NCBI GenBank assembly: GCA_964421875.1
Contig: CAYQZD010000014.1
Location: 1-46,828, forward strand
From: CAYQZD01 sp964421875
Lineage (GTDB): Bacteria; Electryoneota; Tariuqbacteria; Tariuqbacterales; Tariuqbacteraceae
DNA: 46,828 bases
Direction of reading: 5' to 3'
Below the pieces are notes generated by a model. It saw nothing but the letters and a program-made list of their open reading frames with translations, made no database searches and was not told the DNA's origin. Of this stretch, positions 24,433 to 33,087 are shown piece after piece. The translations under genes and the position numbers were made by a program. Each line of letters begins with the position of its first letter. Position 1 is the first letter of the stretch.

Positions 24433-25719
24433 TTATACGCTATCACTTGAATCGGTTGGTTTTCCCACGTAGAGCCTCATCCCCTGGACTCTCTTAACCA
24501 CAAGTTTTTCCCCCTTTTTAACTTTTCCGTCGGCGATAGCCATCCACATTTCCCCCTCGACCCGCACCAGACCTTCCGGATTCAGCATTTCCAGGGCGAG
24601 CGCTTCCTTGCCCAGGAGGGCTTCTTTACCGTAATCCGGCGACCTCCTTTGGGCTCTTATTCCGAAGCCGATAACGACTAAGAAAAATAGTACGGTTAGC
24701 ACTACTACGGGAATGAGCACGTTGTAGGAAACTTTAATGGCGGGGACGGTTACGCCTTTATAGAGCATTATTGAGCCTAGGATCAGAGACACTATACCCC
24801 CTATGGTCAACATACCGTAACTGGTGACTTTAATTTCGAGGACGAAGAGAATAATAGAGAAGAGAATGAGCAGTAGTCCGGCGTAATTTACCGGCAGGGT
24901 TTGCAGGGCGAAGAAGGCGAGGATGAGGCAGATTCCTCCGATGATTCCGGGGAGTACCGCGCCGGGATTGTATAGTTCGAAGAGCAAGCCGTAGAATCCC
25001 AGCATCAGCAGGATATAGGCGATGTTGGGGTCGGAGAGTTTGTTCAGGATTTTTTCCCGCCAGGTCATTTCGGTTTCGATGAGTTCGTAAGTCTCAAAGG
25101 AGAGCGTTACTTCCTGGTCGGGCAGTTGTATTTTTCTGCCGTTAAGCTGGCTCAGGAGTTCGTCGATGTCCCTGGCGACAACGTCGGCGACCCCTTTTTC
25201 CAGGGCGTCTCTATCAGTGATGGAGACCGATTCGCGGACTGCGGCTTCAGCCCAGTCTGGTTCTTTGCCCCGTTGTTCGGCGATGGAGCGGATGAAAGCT
25301 ACGGCGTCGTTGGTGACCTTTTTATTCATCGTGGAATCCATCCCCCCGCCCATATTTACGGGGTGGGCGGCTCCGATATTGGTTCCGGGCGCCATAGCGG
25401 CGATATGTCCCGCCAGTGTGATGAACACTCCGGCGCTGCCCGCGCGTGCGCCCGAGGGGGCGACATAGACGATCAGGGGGACTTTCGCCGGCAGCATCCG
25501 CTTTACCATGGAGCGGGTGGAAGCCATCAGACCGCCGGGTGTGTCCAGCTTGATAATCAGCGCTTCGGCGTTTTCCCGTTCCGCCCGGTCCACGGCGTCG
25601 ATGAGGAATTGAGCGGTAACGGGATTGATGGAGCCTTCAATGGTTATAAGGTGGACTTCTCCGGCGAAGCAGGCCGCGGCGACTGTGATGGCGGCGAATA
25701 TGGTCAGGAATTTACGCAT
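24433..25719 (-). CDS. NfeD-type membrane-bound ClpP-class serine protease
   Basis: 428 aa from the inner methionine MRKFLTIFAAITVAAACFAG, which begins a proper signal peptide; an earlier ATG at 25779 adds 20 unlikely residues. The ClpP-like protease domain spans about 22-220 (LIIKLDTPGGLMASTRSMVK, PSGARAGSAGVFI with the probable nucleophile Ser, TNIGAAHPVN). Four or five transmembrane helices follow (about 235-360: IAYILLMLGFYGLLFELYNP, PGIIGGICLILAFFAL, LILFSIILFVLEI). A C-terminal NfeD OB-fold domain ends it (LLGKEALALEML, EGEMWMAIADG). Relatives associate with membrane SPFH proteins, but no such gene is adjacent. Confidence 0.85.
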   Translation of the reverse strand: MRKFLTIFAAITVAAACFAGEVHLITIEGSINPVTAQFLIDAVDRAERENAEALIIKLDTPGGLMASTRSMVKRMLPAKVPLIVYVAPSGARAGSAGVFITLAGHIAAMAPGTNIGAAHPVNMGGGMDSTMNKKVTNDAVAFIRSIAEQRGKEPDWAEAAVRESVSITDRDALEKGVADVVARDIDELLSQLNGRKIQLPDQEVTLSFETYELIETEMTWREKILNKLSDPNIAYILLMLGFYGLLFELYNPGAVLPGIIGGICLILAFFALQTLPVNYAGLLLILFSIILFVLEIKVTSYGMLTIGGIVSLILGSIMLYKGVTVPAIKVSYNVLIPVVVLTVLFFLVVIGFGIRAQRRSPDYGKEALLGKEALALEMLNPEGLVRVEGEMWMAIADGKVKKGEKLVVKRVQGMRLYVGKPTDSSDSV

Positions 25720-26023
25720 AACGTTATAATATAATATTTGATTAAGGAAAAGGCAAGGGTAAATCCAGATTATGTTCAAAGATTTCTTTAGCCTGGATTA
25801 CTCATAAATTAGTTAAAATAGACAGGATTAACAAGATTTTAATTCATATTTTCCCTTAATCCCGATTACAGATTGTTGTAGTGTCGACTCTCCGCAGTTG
25901 GCAGCATATTCAATATTAATAATTATTGGGTGTCGCGTGCGGAGACTCGACACCACGGTTGTTTTTTTTGACAGGATTAACAAAGTTTACAGGATTTAAA
26001 TACAAATTGAATTCTAAACGAAT

Positions 26024-26174
26024 TTATAGTCATTCCGGGAAAGAATGACCAGAAAGAGGGATGTCATTCCGAGCGAAAGCCGGAATCCATCTTTTTGTAT
26101 TTATATGAGATACTGGACTCCCGCTTTCGCGGGAGTGACATCTCATAGGGCATCCTTTTTTAGCATCGGTATAG
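26024..26174 (+). mobile_element. MITE-like two-hairpin element, full copy 3
   Basis: About 151 bp, same order as the 2440 copy: TTATAGTCATTCC end, ATTCCGAGCGAAAGCCGGAAT hairpin (less perfect), spacer ATCTTTTTGTATTTATATGAG, hairpin CTCCCGCTTTCGCGGGAG and the CATAGGGCATCC...ATCGGTATAG end. Confidence 0.7.
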
Positions 26175-26198
26175 CATTATGAAGTTACGGGTACGGAA

Positions 26199-26246
26199 TC
26201 ATTCCGGTGAAGAGGGATTCTGGCTCGCTTCGCGGCCAGAGTGACG
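26199..26246 (+). repeat. Dispersed TCATTCCGG...GAGTGACG repeat, shortened copy
   Basis: Same repeat as 33088-33155 and 45045-45112, but lacking the middle of the first palindrome. The second palindrome (TCTGGCTCGCTTCGCGGCCAGA) is intact. Confidence 0.65.
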
Positions 26247-26318
26247 ATGTTTTTTTCACTTCAGTAAAATGTTAATAATAATTAAAGAAAAAAAAGAAAA
26301 AAAATTTTCGGAAAAAAC

Positions 26319-26347
26319 TTGACATTTAGTCTGCACTTTTGTATATT
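26319..26347 (+). promoter_or_regulatory. Promoter of the VOC protein gene
   Basis: TTGACA (26319-26324), 17-nt spacer, TATATT (26342-26347). An A-rich tract lies just upstream (26284-26304) and could act as an UP element. Leader about 40 nt. Confidence 0.8.
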
Positions 26348-26393
26348 GCACATAAGTTCAGTTTATCCTTTAATATTCAAATTGGAGTCTGTT

Positions 26394-26759
26394 ATGCACA
26401 CAATCTGTCATTTCGAAATCCCCGCCGAGGATATGGAGCGGGCGAAGCGTTTTTATTCCGAGCTTTTCGGCTGGAAAATCGAAGGTTTCCCCGGATACCA
26501 GGATTATTGGGGAATCACCACTTCCGAGGAGAAAGGAGCGGTTCCGGGAGGAATGATGAAGCGCCAGGCGCCGGAGCAACAGATTATGGTCTACGTCGAT
26601 GTGGAATCTGTCGATGAAGCTACGGCCAAACTGGTAGGACTGGGCGGGAAAGTGGTGATGGCCAAGACTGCAGTGCCTAAGATGGGGTGGTTCGCGGTTT
26701 GCCTGGATACGGAAAACAACGCGCTAGGGCTTTGGGAGTGCGATGAGGGAGCGAAATAG
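26394..26759 (+). CDS. VOC-superfamily (glyoxalase/bleomycin-resistance fold) protein
   Basis: 121 aa from the ATG at 26394, which has TTGGAG at the right distance; an upstream in-frame start at 26319 falls inside the promoter and is rejected. The two-repeat beta-alpha-beta-beta-beta fold is clear: HFEIPAEDMERAKRFYSELF with GWKIEGF, then YVDVESVDEATAKLVGLGGK, ending FAVCLDTENNALGLWE. His5 and Glu in the final strand are candidate metal ligands. This subgroup (conserved GMM..., WFAV.LDTEGN..GLWE) is common and mostly uncharacterised. It is monocistronic, with its own terminator before the convergent selA. Confidence 0.85.
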   Translation: MHTICHFEIPAEDMERAKRFYSELFGWKIEGFPGYQDYWGITTSEEKGAVPGGMMKRQAPEQQIMVYVDVESVDEATAKLVGLGGKVVMAKTAVPKMGWFAVCLDTENNALGLWECDEGAK

Positions 26760-26788
26760 TGTTTGTTTTCCCGTTTCTAACTTCCGCC

Positions 26789-26824
26789 GCGCCGCTCCTG
26801 AATCAGGGGCGGCGTTTTTTTTTT
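26789..26824. terminator. Terminator between VOC gene and selA
   Basis: GC-rich stem CGCCGCTCCTGA/TCAGGGGCGGCG with one G-T pair, followed by ten Ts. It serves the plus-strand gene. selA ends ten bases further on. Confidence 0.85.
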
Positions 26825-26833
26825 AGGGGGGCA

Positions 26834-28228
26834 TTATTTCAGAGCGGATATAACCGCTTCGAGCATCGGCTCTATTTGGTGGGGGAAGACGGTTCTGAAA
26901 TCGAGGGCGAGTTCGTTTTTATGCAGGATTCCGATGACGGGCGGAGCGCCGGTGCGGAGCCTTTTGGCGAATCCGTTGAGGGAGCCTTTGGGTTTTAGAT
27001 GCAGGGCGAATGAGGGGATTTTTTCCAGGGGGAGCGCGCCGCTGCCGGCTTGACCGTGCGAAGGGCGCACTTCGGCGCGGTCTAATCCCGCCGGATTGTT
27101 TTCCAAGAGCCGGGCGAGGAAATTGTCCGCCGCGGCTTTAATCTCGTCTGCATCGGCGGCTAAGAGCCGGAGTGCGGGGTTTTCCTTCAGCAGGCTGCCG
27201 GGGGAGAGGTATGATTTCAGCGCCGGTTCCAGCGCGGCGTAGATGAGTTTATCCAGCCTTAGGGCGCGCATCAGGTGGTTTTTGCGGCATTTATCCACCG
27301 CCCGCTTTTTCCCCACGATTATGCCGCATTGGGGACCGCCCAGAACTTTATCGCCGGAGAAGGTGACCAGGTCGCAGCCGGCGCGGACGTGTTCCGAGGC
27401 TACGGGTTCGTAGGGTAGTCCCCAGCGCCGGAGGTCCAGCAGGATGCCTCCTCCCAGGTCCGAGAGCACGGGGATTTCGCGCTCGCGCCCCAGGGCGGTG
27501 ATTTCCTCGATAGCCACCTCTTGGGTGAAGCCCATCACTTTGTAGTTCGAAGTGTGCACCTTGAGGATGGCTCCGGTGCGGGGAGTGATGGCGCTGCCGT
27601 AGTCCTCGAGTCGGACTTTGTTGGTGGTTCCGATTTCCACCAGCTTGGCGCCGGACTTTTTCATCACCTCCGGAATACGGAAAGAGCCGCCGATTTCCAC
27701 TAGTTCACCACGTGAGACGATGACTTCTTTGCGATATGCGATGGAGTTCAGCGCCAGCAGGACGGCTGCGGCGTTGTTGTTGACCACTGCGGAGGATTCC
27801 GCTTCAGTGAGCTGGCAGAGCAGGCTGTCCACCAGCGCGAGGCGCTGGCCGCGTTTGCCGGTTTTTAGGTTGTATTCCACGCTGGAGTAGCCTTCGGCGA
27901 TGCGGTAGAGGTTTTCCTGGGAGGCTGGCGGCAGGGGGGCTCTTCCCAGTCCGGTGTGGAGGATAACGCCGGTGGCGTTGATTACCGGTTTTAGTTTGGG
28001 GGCGAGGCAGTATTCCAGCTTTTTCAGGACCAGTTTCACGGCGGCGGCTTCCGGTTTTTGGTGGATGGTTCCCCGTTTGATGCGGGCGCGGAGTTCATCG
28101 ACCGCTTGCCGGGCGAAGGTAGTCATCAGAGCAGGGTATTTTTCCCGGAGGGGCGCCAGTTTGGGATTGAGCAGGAGGCGGTCCACCTGGGGGATTTTTT
28201 TCAGGGCTTCTTGCTGTGGTTCGGTCAT
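26834..28228 (-). CDS. selA: L-seryl-tRNA(Sec) selenium transferase
   Basis: 464 aa, the usual length. A PLP enzyme that turns seryl-tRNA(Sec) into selenocysteinyl-tRNA using selenophosphate. The N-terminal domain (IPQVDRLL ... YPALMTTFARQAVDELR) binds the tRNA. The catalytic domain shows NATGVILHTGLGRAPL, YNLKTGKRGQR, VVNNNAAAVLLAL, SRGELVEIGGSFRIPEVM, IGTTNKVRLEDY, HTSNYKVMGFT and the PLP lysine at about Lys294 in TFSGDKVLGGPQCG. All signature blocks are present. SelB often follows SelA in an operon. Here no selB, selD or selC is in the window, so the rest of the pathway must be elsewhere. No strong ribosome-binding site is seen before the ATG. Confidence 0.95.
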   Translation of the reverse strand: MTEPQQEALKKIPQVDRLLLNPKLAPLREKYPALMTTFARQAVDELRARIKRGTIHQKPEAAAVKLVLKKLEYCLAPKLKPVINATGVILHTGLGRAPLPPASQENLYRIAEGYSSVEYNLKTGKRGQRLALVDSLLCQLTEAESSAVVNNNAAAVLLALNSIAYRKEVIVSRGELVEIGGSFRIPEVMKKSGAKLVEIGTTNKVRLEDYGSAITPRTGAILKVHTSNYKVMGFTQEVAIEEITALGREREIPVLSDLGGGILLDLRRWGLPYEPVASEHVRAGCDLVTFSGDKVLGGPQCGIIVGKKRAVDKCRKNHLMRALRLDKLIYAALEPALKSYLSPGSLLKENPALRLLAADADEIKAAADNFLARLLENNPAGLDRAEVRPSHGQAGSGALPLEKIPSFALHLKPKGSLNGFAKRLRTGAPPVIGILHKNELALDFRTVFPHQIEPMLEAVISALK

Positions 28229-28544
28229 TTAATTTTATAGATATGATTTATTGTTGACAAGTTTAATGTGTACAAGTGTACAGGTGTACAAGTCTCCCCA
28301 CATAGCTCCCCTCTAAGTTTGCAAGTTTGCAAGTCCCCGCTCGACACCGCGATTTTGAATCACTGAATTACACTGATTTCACAGATACAAAATCAATTAA
28401 AACAAATAATTGAGCCCTTATCAGAAAGAATAGACAGGATTAATAGAATTTACAGAATTTTAATAATTATTAACAAAAGCTTCACGGCAAATGAAGCGGA
28501 TTAAACGGATTCTCCAGTAAGGGCGGTTCGCGAACCGCCCCTAC
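28229..28544. other. Intergenic region with 8- and 9-nt arrays and a hairpin
   Basis: No gene is seen. Contents: 8-nt units of the AAGTGTAC type (about 28265-28292) and AGTTTGCA type (about 28316-28336); 9-nt units GACAGGATT, AATAGAATT, TACAGAATT (about 28433-28460); and a GGGCGGTTCGCGAACCGCCC palindrome (28521-28540). It then runs into the heptamer array. Confidence 0.65.
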
Positions 28545-28670
28545 CGGCAACCTGCAACCTGCAACCGGCAGCTTATTTCTTATCTCACATTTCTTATCTC
28601 TTATCTCACATTTCTTATCTCTTATCTCATATTTCTTATCTCTTATCTCATATTTCTTATCTCTTATCTC
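28545..28670. repeat. Eighteen-unit heptamer array abutting a stop codon
   Basis: Exactly 126 bases read as 18 units of 7 nt in one phase. Units 1-4 are CNGCAAC-type (CGGCAAC, CTGCAAC twice, CGGCAGC). Units 5-18 are TTATCTC and AYATTTC in the order that makes a 21-nt super-repeat. The next heptamer (GATTCTA, 28671-28677) contains the TAG stop of the reverse-strand gene. The phase holds although the two word families are unrelated. Confidence 0.9.
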
Positions 28671-28674
28671 GATT

Positions 28675-30792
28675 CTATTTAACCAGTAAAACCTTCCTCG
28701 CCCCCCGCATCCCCGTTTCATCACCAAGCGAAATATAATAAACTCCTGAACCATATCGTGCGCCATCCCATTGAATTATATGCTCGCCTTTTGCCATTTT
28801 CCCTTCAAACAGCGTTTCCACCCTTTGCCCCAACTGATTATACACCACCACCCGAACCGGCAAAGCCCGCTCCAGCGTCAAAGGAATAGTGGTGACAGCA
28901 TTGAAGGGATTAGGATAGTTCTGCTGTAAGGTGAAGGATGAAGCCTGATTTGTCTGTCGATGACGCGTAATATGGTTTAAACGATTATTTCTATAAAACC
29001 ATACTCCTCCTCCAGCGTCACCAATAAACAAATCAGGGTCATTGTCTGAATCTATATCGCAAAAATTCGGCCTGCCGACATTCAGAATTCGCAGGTCTTG
29101 AAATGTGCTGTCTATCAATATGAATTCTGCATTCGAAGGACTGCCTGTATTCATATAGTATGCGATATAACCATTCAATAAACCGATGAACATATCATAA
29201 TCGGCATCTTCATCGTAGTCAACGAAAGCGAGATTGATGATTGATGATAAGTCAATGTTCATATAGGTACTGGTAACGAAAACAAAATCGGGCCTTATGG
29301 AATCACCTCGATTTTCGAAAAACCGGATACAGCCGTATCCGTCGGCAAAAAACAGGTCCTCATCGTTGTCATCGTCGATATCAACCAGACGGGGAAGAGC
29401 TTCATCAATCATCCCCACAATATTAGATTGAAAAAGCTCAAAAACGGCGCTGTCAGGGGAACCGGTGTTCTGGTAAACATCCGTATAACTAAAGCCATAA
29501 GAATCCGATGATATGACCAAGTCGTAATCCGAATCGGAGTCCAAATCGGCAAAATCCATTTGAACACCATAACCGACCTCAATTCCCTGATACTGTTCCG
29601 ACTCCAATATGAAGCTCGCATCTGTCGGAGTCCCGATGTTCCTGTAAAATACTATATGGTTATGAAGGTGAGTAATGAATAGGTCTTGATCACCATCAGC
29701 GTCTATATCGCAAAATCGGGGATTACTGGCTAAACTCACATCGATGGTCAAGTAGTTTTTGGTTACATGTTGATATTCGGGATTCGTTCTTGTGCCAATA
29801 TTCCGGTAGAAAAACAGATTGCCTCCGATGTTGCCTCGAGGATTATCGCTCGGATTTGTTCCCCCGCGCCCCACAAACAGGTCAAGGTCGCTGTCATTGT
29901 CTATATCCACCAAAAACGGGGAAGCATAATCCTGGACAAGTATCGAATCGAAATAAGCCGATACCAAGCGATAGTCCCATTGCCATGGCGTGCCAATATT
30001 CTCATAATACATAATAGTGCCATTTATCGCAATGGTGGAGTATATGTCGTGTCCTATTCCTATGAATAAATCGAAATCGCCGTCGCCATCGTAATCGACA
30101 AAATGGGGGTCGATTGAAGCATCAATATCGATACCTGCAAAACTGTCACTGATAAAAACATAATTGGGAGATTGAGGTGTTCCAATATTTTGGTAGAAAA
30201 AAATCTGTCCCAAAGTGGCTGTTATAGATTGGGGAACGAAGAAAAGGTCATAATCGTCGTCTGCGTCTATATCACAGAAATCTATTCTGATGTTTGTACA
30301 ATCTCTCTGAATTCCTGCGAAGAAGCTGTCCGCCAGTTGCGGTATGAAGTTGCAACTGTCACCTATGTTTTCGTAGAAAAATATCAGGCTCCCGATGCCA
30401 TCATGGTAACCGGCGAAGAACATATCCTGGTCGCCGTCGGCGTCGATGTCACAAAATTCCACATCGGAACAGCCCCAGCTGTAATATCCTGGGTGGATCG
30501 ATTGCGTCAAAATCGAATCGAAGTATTCCGTGATAAAGGTATATTCCGGTTGGAAAGGCGTGCCTGTGTTAAGGTAGTGCCCCACGCGGCCTCGACCATC
30601 ACCGTAAAACAAGTCATAATCTCCGTCGGCGTCTATATCTACGAAATGGGGTGTTATCCTATTTGATCCGCCGGTCCAGGGGGCGGGAAGAAACCTTCCC
30701 TCCTGTTCCACCGGAAACGCCGTCACTTCACGGGTAAAATCCTGGGCGAATACCGTAACCGGAACCACCAGTATGATTAATATCCATCTCAT
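28675..30792 (-). CDS. Secreted FG-GAP/VCBS-repeat protein with type IX sorting domain
   Basis: 705 aa. Signal peptide about 1-16 (ending VFAQ). The body holds ten calcium-binding DxDxDxD repeats of the FG-GAP/VCBS type (FVDIDADGDYDLF, FCDIDADGDQDMF, LVDIDNDSDLDLF, FCDIDSDNDPDLF), spaced about 55-60 residues apart, each followed by a YxNxG strand (YYENIGTP, FYRNIGT). This predicts a calcium-stabilised beta-propeller. The sorting signal is a more distant type than in the PHNPP group (LQQNYPNPFNAVTTIPL, VVVYNQLGQRVETLFEG, GSGVYYISL, KVLLVK), and there is no PHNPP module. Extracellular binding is likely; the target is unknown. A heptamer array begins at its stop codon. Confidence 0.85.
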   Translation of the reverse strand: MRWILIILVVPVTVFAQDFTREVTAFPVEQEGRFLPAPWTGGSNRITPHFVDIDADGDYDLFYGDGRGRVGHYLNTGTPFQPEYTFITEYFDSILTQSIHPGYYSWGCSDVEFCDIDADGDQDMFFAGYHDGIGSLIFFYENIGDSCNFIPQLADSFFAGIQRDCTNIRIDFCDIDADDDYDLFFVPQSITATLGQIFFYQNIGTPQSPNYVFISDSFAGIDIDASIDPHFVDYDGDGDFDLFIGIGHDIYSTIAINGTIMYYENIGTPWQWDYRLVSAYFDSILVQDYASPFLVDIDNDSDLDLFVGRGGTNPSDNPRGNIGGNLFFYRNIGTRTNPEYQHVTKNYLTIDVSLASNPRFCDIDADGDQDLFITHLHNHIVFYRNIGTPTDASFILESEQYQGIEVGYGVQMDFADLDSDSDYDLVISSDSYGFSYTDVYQNTGSPDSAVFELFQSNIVGMIDEALPRLVDIDDDNDEDLFFADGYGCIRFFENRGDSIRPDFVFVTSTYMNIDLSSIINLAFVDYDEDADYDMFIGLLNGYIAYYMNTGSPSNAEFILIDSTFQDLRILNVGRPNFCDIDSDNDPDLFIGDAGGGVWFYRNNRLNHITRHRQTNQASSFTLQQNYPNPFNAVTTIPLTLERALPVRVVVYNQLGQRVETLFEGKMAKGEHIIQWDGARYGSGVYYISLGDETGMRGARKVLLVK

Positions 30793-31092
30793 CGCGCGCC
30801 TTTATTTGTCTAATAAGTGTTTGTAGTGTGGGTTCTTAACCCACCAAATAACAGGTCATTCCGGCGCAGCTGGAATCCTTCTTTTGTAGGGGCGAAGCAT
30901 TTTTTACAAATGATTAATACTTTCAGTGTTAACCTAAAATGCTTCGCCCCTACCGGCAACCTGCAACTTGAGGCGCTGAATGACCTGCCCTATATAGCCA
31001 CCATAGCCATCATAGCCAGTGAATCCTCTTCACCAGCGCCTAACACCCAGCGCCTTTTCACTGTTTCACTGATTAACCAGTTCACCGTTTCA
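30793..31092. repeat. Intergenic repeats, including a 17-bp inverted pair and an 8/7-nt array
   Basis: Contains GTGGGTTCTTAACCCAC (about 30829-30845), part of the TCATTCCGG repeat (about 30854-30874), the inverted pair TAGGGGCGAAGCATTTT and AAAATGCTTCGCCCCTA (about 30887-30953), two GCAACYT heptamers (30957-30970), ATAGCC nonamers (about 30990-31020), and an array of CAGCGCC/TAACACC-type units, then GTTTCACT-type units of 7-8 nt, up to the stop codon at 31093. Confidence 0.7.
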
Positions 31093-33027
31093 CTATTCAT
31101 TATAGCTTCCCCCTTCCTTCATCCGGCGGTAGTTTTCCAGGGCGTCCTTGGCGGGCTGGAAGGTGGAGTCGATTTCCAGCGATTGGTAGAGGTGTTCCAG
31201 GGCTTCCTTTTCATCGCCCATTTCCCCCAATACCAGTGCCAGGTTGTAGTGGGAGATGGGTTTTCCGGGGAGGATTTCCACAGCCTCTCGCAGGTATTCC
31301 GCGGCGATTTCGAGGGAGTCCTGCGCCACCTTAACGAAGGCTATGTCTGAGAGCGCTTTCGCCAGGTTGAGGCGGGCGTCGTGGGCATTGGGATTGATTT
31401 GCAGCGCTTTGCGGTAGAAGAAGAGCGCGCCTTCCTGCTCGCCTTCCCGGAGGCGGATGTTACCCAGGTTGTTGAAGGCGTAAGCCAGTTCCAATCCCCG
31501 GTTTATCTCCATTTCCCGCAGGAATTCTCGCTCTGCCGCCTCGAAATCCCCCCGCTCGTAGTATATCACACCCAGGTTGAGGTGTCCTTGGGTGAGATAG
31601 GGATTCGCCTCTAACGCTTTTTTAAACTGCTCCTCCGCCAAATCCAGCCTGCCTTTGCGGTGGTAGGCGTTCCCCAGGCTGAAGTGGGCGTAGTCGTAGT
31701 GAATTTTGCGCAGTCCGAACCAGTTGACATCGATGATCAGCGCCAGGATTGTCAGCGCCGCCAGCGGGATAATAAGTTTCCGCCATTTCCGCTGTTTCAG
31801 GCGGTTCACCATCCATTCCACCGACGCCGCGGAAAAAATTATCAGAAAGGGGACCAGCGGCAGGCGGTAGCGGGCGTTGACGAAGAACAGGAGGACCGAA
31901 ATCGAGTACAGGATGGCGAACCAGGCGATAATCCGCGCTCCGGGCAGCTTGCGGTAGAAAATCCCCAGCCCCAATATCCCCAGCGGCCCGTAGAGCCAGA
32001 ATCCTAAGTTCATCAGGGCAGTCAACACCTTGGAATCCCGGATGGAGAAGTAAATCGCTTTATTGTTGGAGATTTCCACGCTTGTGAGATAGAGAACAGT
32101 CTTGGCGGCCATCAGTTTTATCCACTGAATGGGATGGCGGGCGATAAACTCAATTCCTTTCCAATAATAGAAGCCGGAGACTTCGGTATCATTTAGTTCC
32201 CTGCCTGCCTCCTCTTCCGCCAGCATAACCGCGTCTTCCATACGCCAGGTGTTGCCCAGTCCGGGGAAGTTGGATTCCGCTCCTCTTGACCAGGGATTAT
32301 TGCCGATGTAGAAGTTTACGCCGCCCTGGGTGGCGATGAGGGCGAATTCCCCGGCTTTGAAGTTATGATAGGTTACCGGCGTTAGCGGGATGATGAATCC
32401 CAGGAGAACCAGTCCCAGCCTTCCGAGTCCCCGTTTGAAATCCACATTGCGCCAGAAGAGGTAGAGCAACAGTGGAATGATGATGAGGATATTGGGCCGG
32501 GTGATTGCGGATAATCCGAACAGCAGTCCTGCCAGCCACCAATGAAGGTTTCTGTCTCTTTCACGAGCGTTCAGCAGCAGCATATTCAATCCCAAATCCA
32601 GCGGGAGTAGCAGCGCTGGCAGGAGCAGTTCGCCTTCGAAGTAGATGATGATTCCGGTCGCCGCCGCGGCGAAACCGGCGATGATTCCCACTCCGGGGGA
32701 AAAGAGCTTTTTCCCCAGGAAATAGACCAGCGCCGCGGTTAAAGCCCCTATCAGCGCCTGGATAACGCGGATGATGAAGTAGTCCCGCCCGAACACGGCA
32801 TAGACCGCTCCCAGGAAGTAGGGGTAGAGGGGAGCGCGGAAGAATGGTTCTTCGCTATGCAATTTTCCCGCGGCAATTTCCGCCGCCCATTCGTCGTGGT
32901 ATTCAGCGTCCACCGCGGGAGCGGTGAAATAGGGCTGGCGGGAGATTTCCACTACATATATCATCCGCAACAGGTATGCTGCGAGGAATATCCAGAACCA
33001 TACGGGTATTTTTCGGAAAGGGGACAT
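31093..33027 (-). CDS. Polytopic GT39/ArnT-like glycosyltransferase fused to TPR domain
   Basis: 644 aa. Residues 1-435 are membrane-embedded with about ten transmembrane helices. The first periplasmic loop has the acidic motif DAEYHDEWAA expected for lipid-phosphosugar glycosyltransferases of the PMT/ArnT group, then PFFRAPLYPYFLGAVYAVFG, and RLPLVPFLIIFSA near the end. Residues 455-640 contain five or six TPR units (AHFSLGNAYHRKGRLDLAEE, GHLNLGVIYYERGDFEAAER, AFNNLGNIRLREGEQEGA, SHYNLALVLGEMGDEKEALE). The fusion suggests a membrane sugar transferase that recruits a protein partner or substrate. Transfer to exported proteins is possible but not shown. It is monocistronic and flanked by repeats. 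Confidence 0.8.
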   Translation of the reverse strand: MSPFRKIPVWFWIFLAAYLLRMIYVVEISRQPYFTAPAVDAEYHDEWAAEIAAGKLHSEEPFFRAPLYPYFLGAVYAVFGRDYFIIRVIQALIGALTAALVYFLGKKLFSPGVGIIAGFAAAATGIIIYFEGELLLPALLLPLDLGLNMLLLNARERDRNLHWWLAGLLFGLSAITRPNILIIIPLLLYLFWRNVDFKRGLGRLGLVLLGFIIPLTPVTYHNFKAGEFALIATQGGVNFYIGNNPWSRGAESNFPGLGNTWRMEDAVMLAEEEAGRELNDTEVSGFYYWKGIEFIARHPIQWIKLMAAKTVLYLTSVEISNNKAIYFSIRDSKVLTALMNLGFWLYGPLGILGLGIFYRKLPGARIIAWFAILYSISVLLFFVNARYRLPLVPFLIIFSAASVEWMVNRLKQRKWRKLIIPLAALTILALIIDVNWFGLRKIHYDYAHFSLGNAYHRKGRLDLAEEQFKKALEANPYLTQGHLNLGVIYYERGDFEAAEREFLREMEINRGLELAYAFNNLGNIRLREGEQEGALFFYRKALQINPNAHDARLNLAKALSDIAFVKVAQDSLEIAAEYLREAVEILPGKPISHYNLALVLGEMGDEKEALEHLYQSLEIDSTFQPAKDALENYRRMKEGGSYNE

Positions 33028-33087
33028 TATTATGATTCGATGTCGATTGTGTAGGACTTTTACTATCTGAAGTAATAAGCTAAATGG

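Larger units (their letters stand above)
25720..26318. other. Long intergenic region of repeats
   Basis: No gene is seen. In order: 9-nt units GACAGGATT/AACAAGATT (about 25818-25845); an inverted pair TAGTGTCGACTCTCCGCA and TGCGGAGACTCGACACCA (about 25880-25962); more GACAGGATT units (about 25970-25998); a MITE-like element (26024-26174); and the TCATTCCGG repeat (26199-26246). Confidence 0.6.

Noticed and set aside
28254..28282. Promoter at TTGACA 28254-28259
   Set aside because: At 17 nt the -10 position is TGTACA, part of the 8-nt array, and no plus-strand gene follows.
28545..28670. CRISPR array
   Set aside because: Units are 7 nt with no 20-40 nt repeat/spacer alternation, and no cas gene is in the window.
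28482..28766. Reverse-strand frame with EIRDKK repeats
   Set aside because: It is the heptamer array read in one frame (21 nt gives seven residues) plus a shadow of the FG-GAP gene end.
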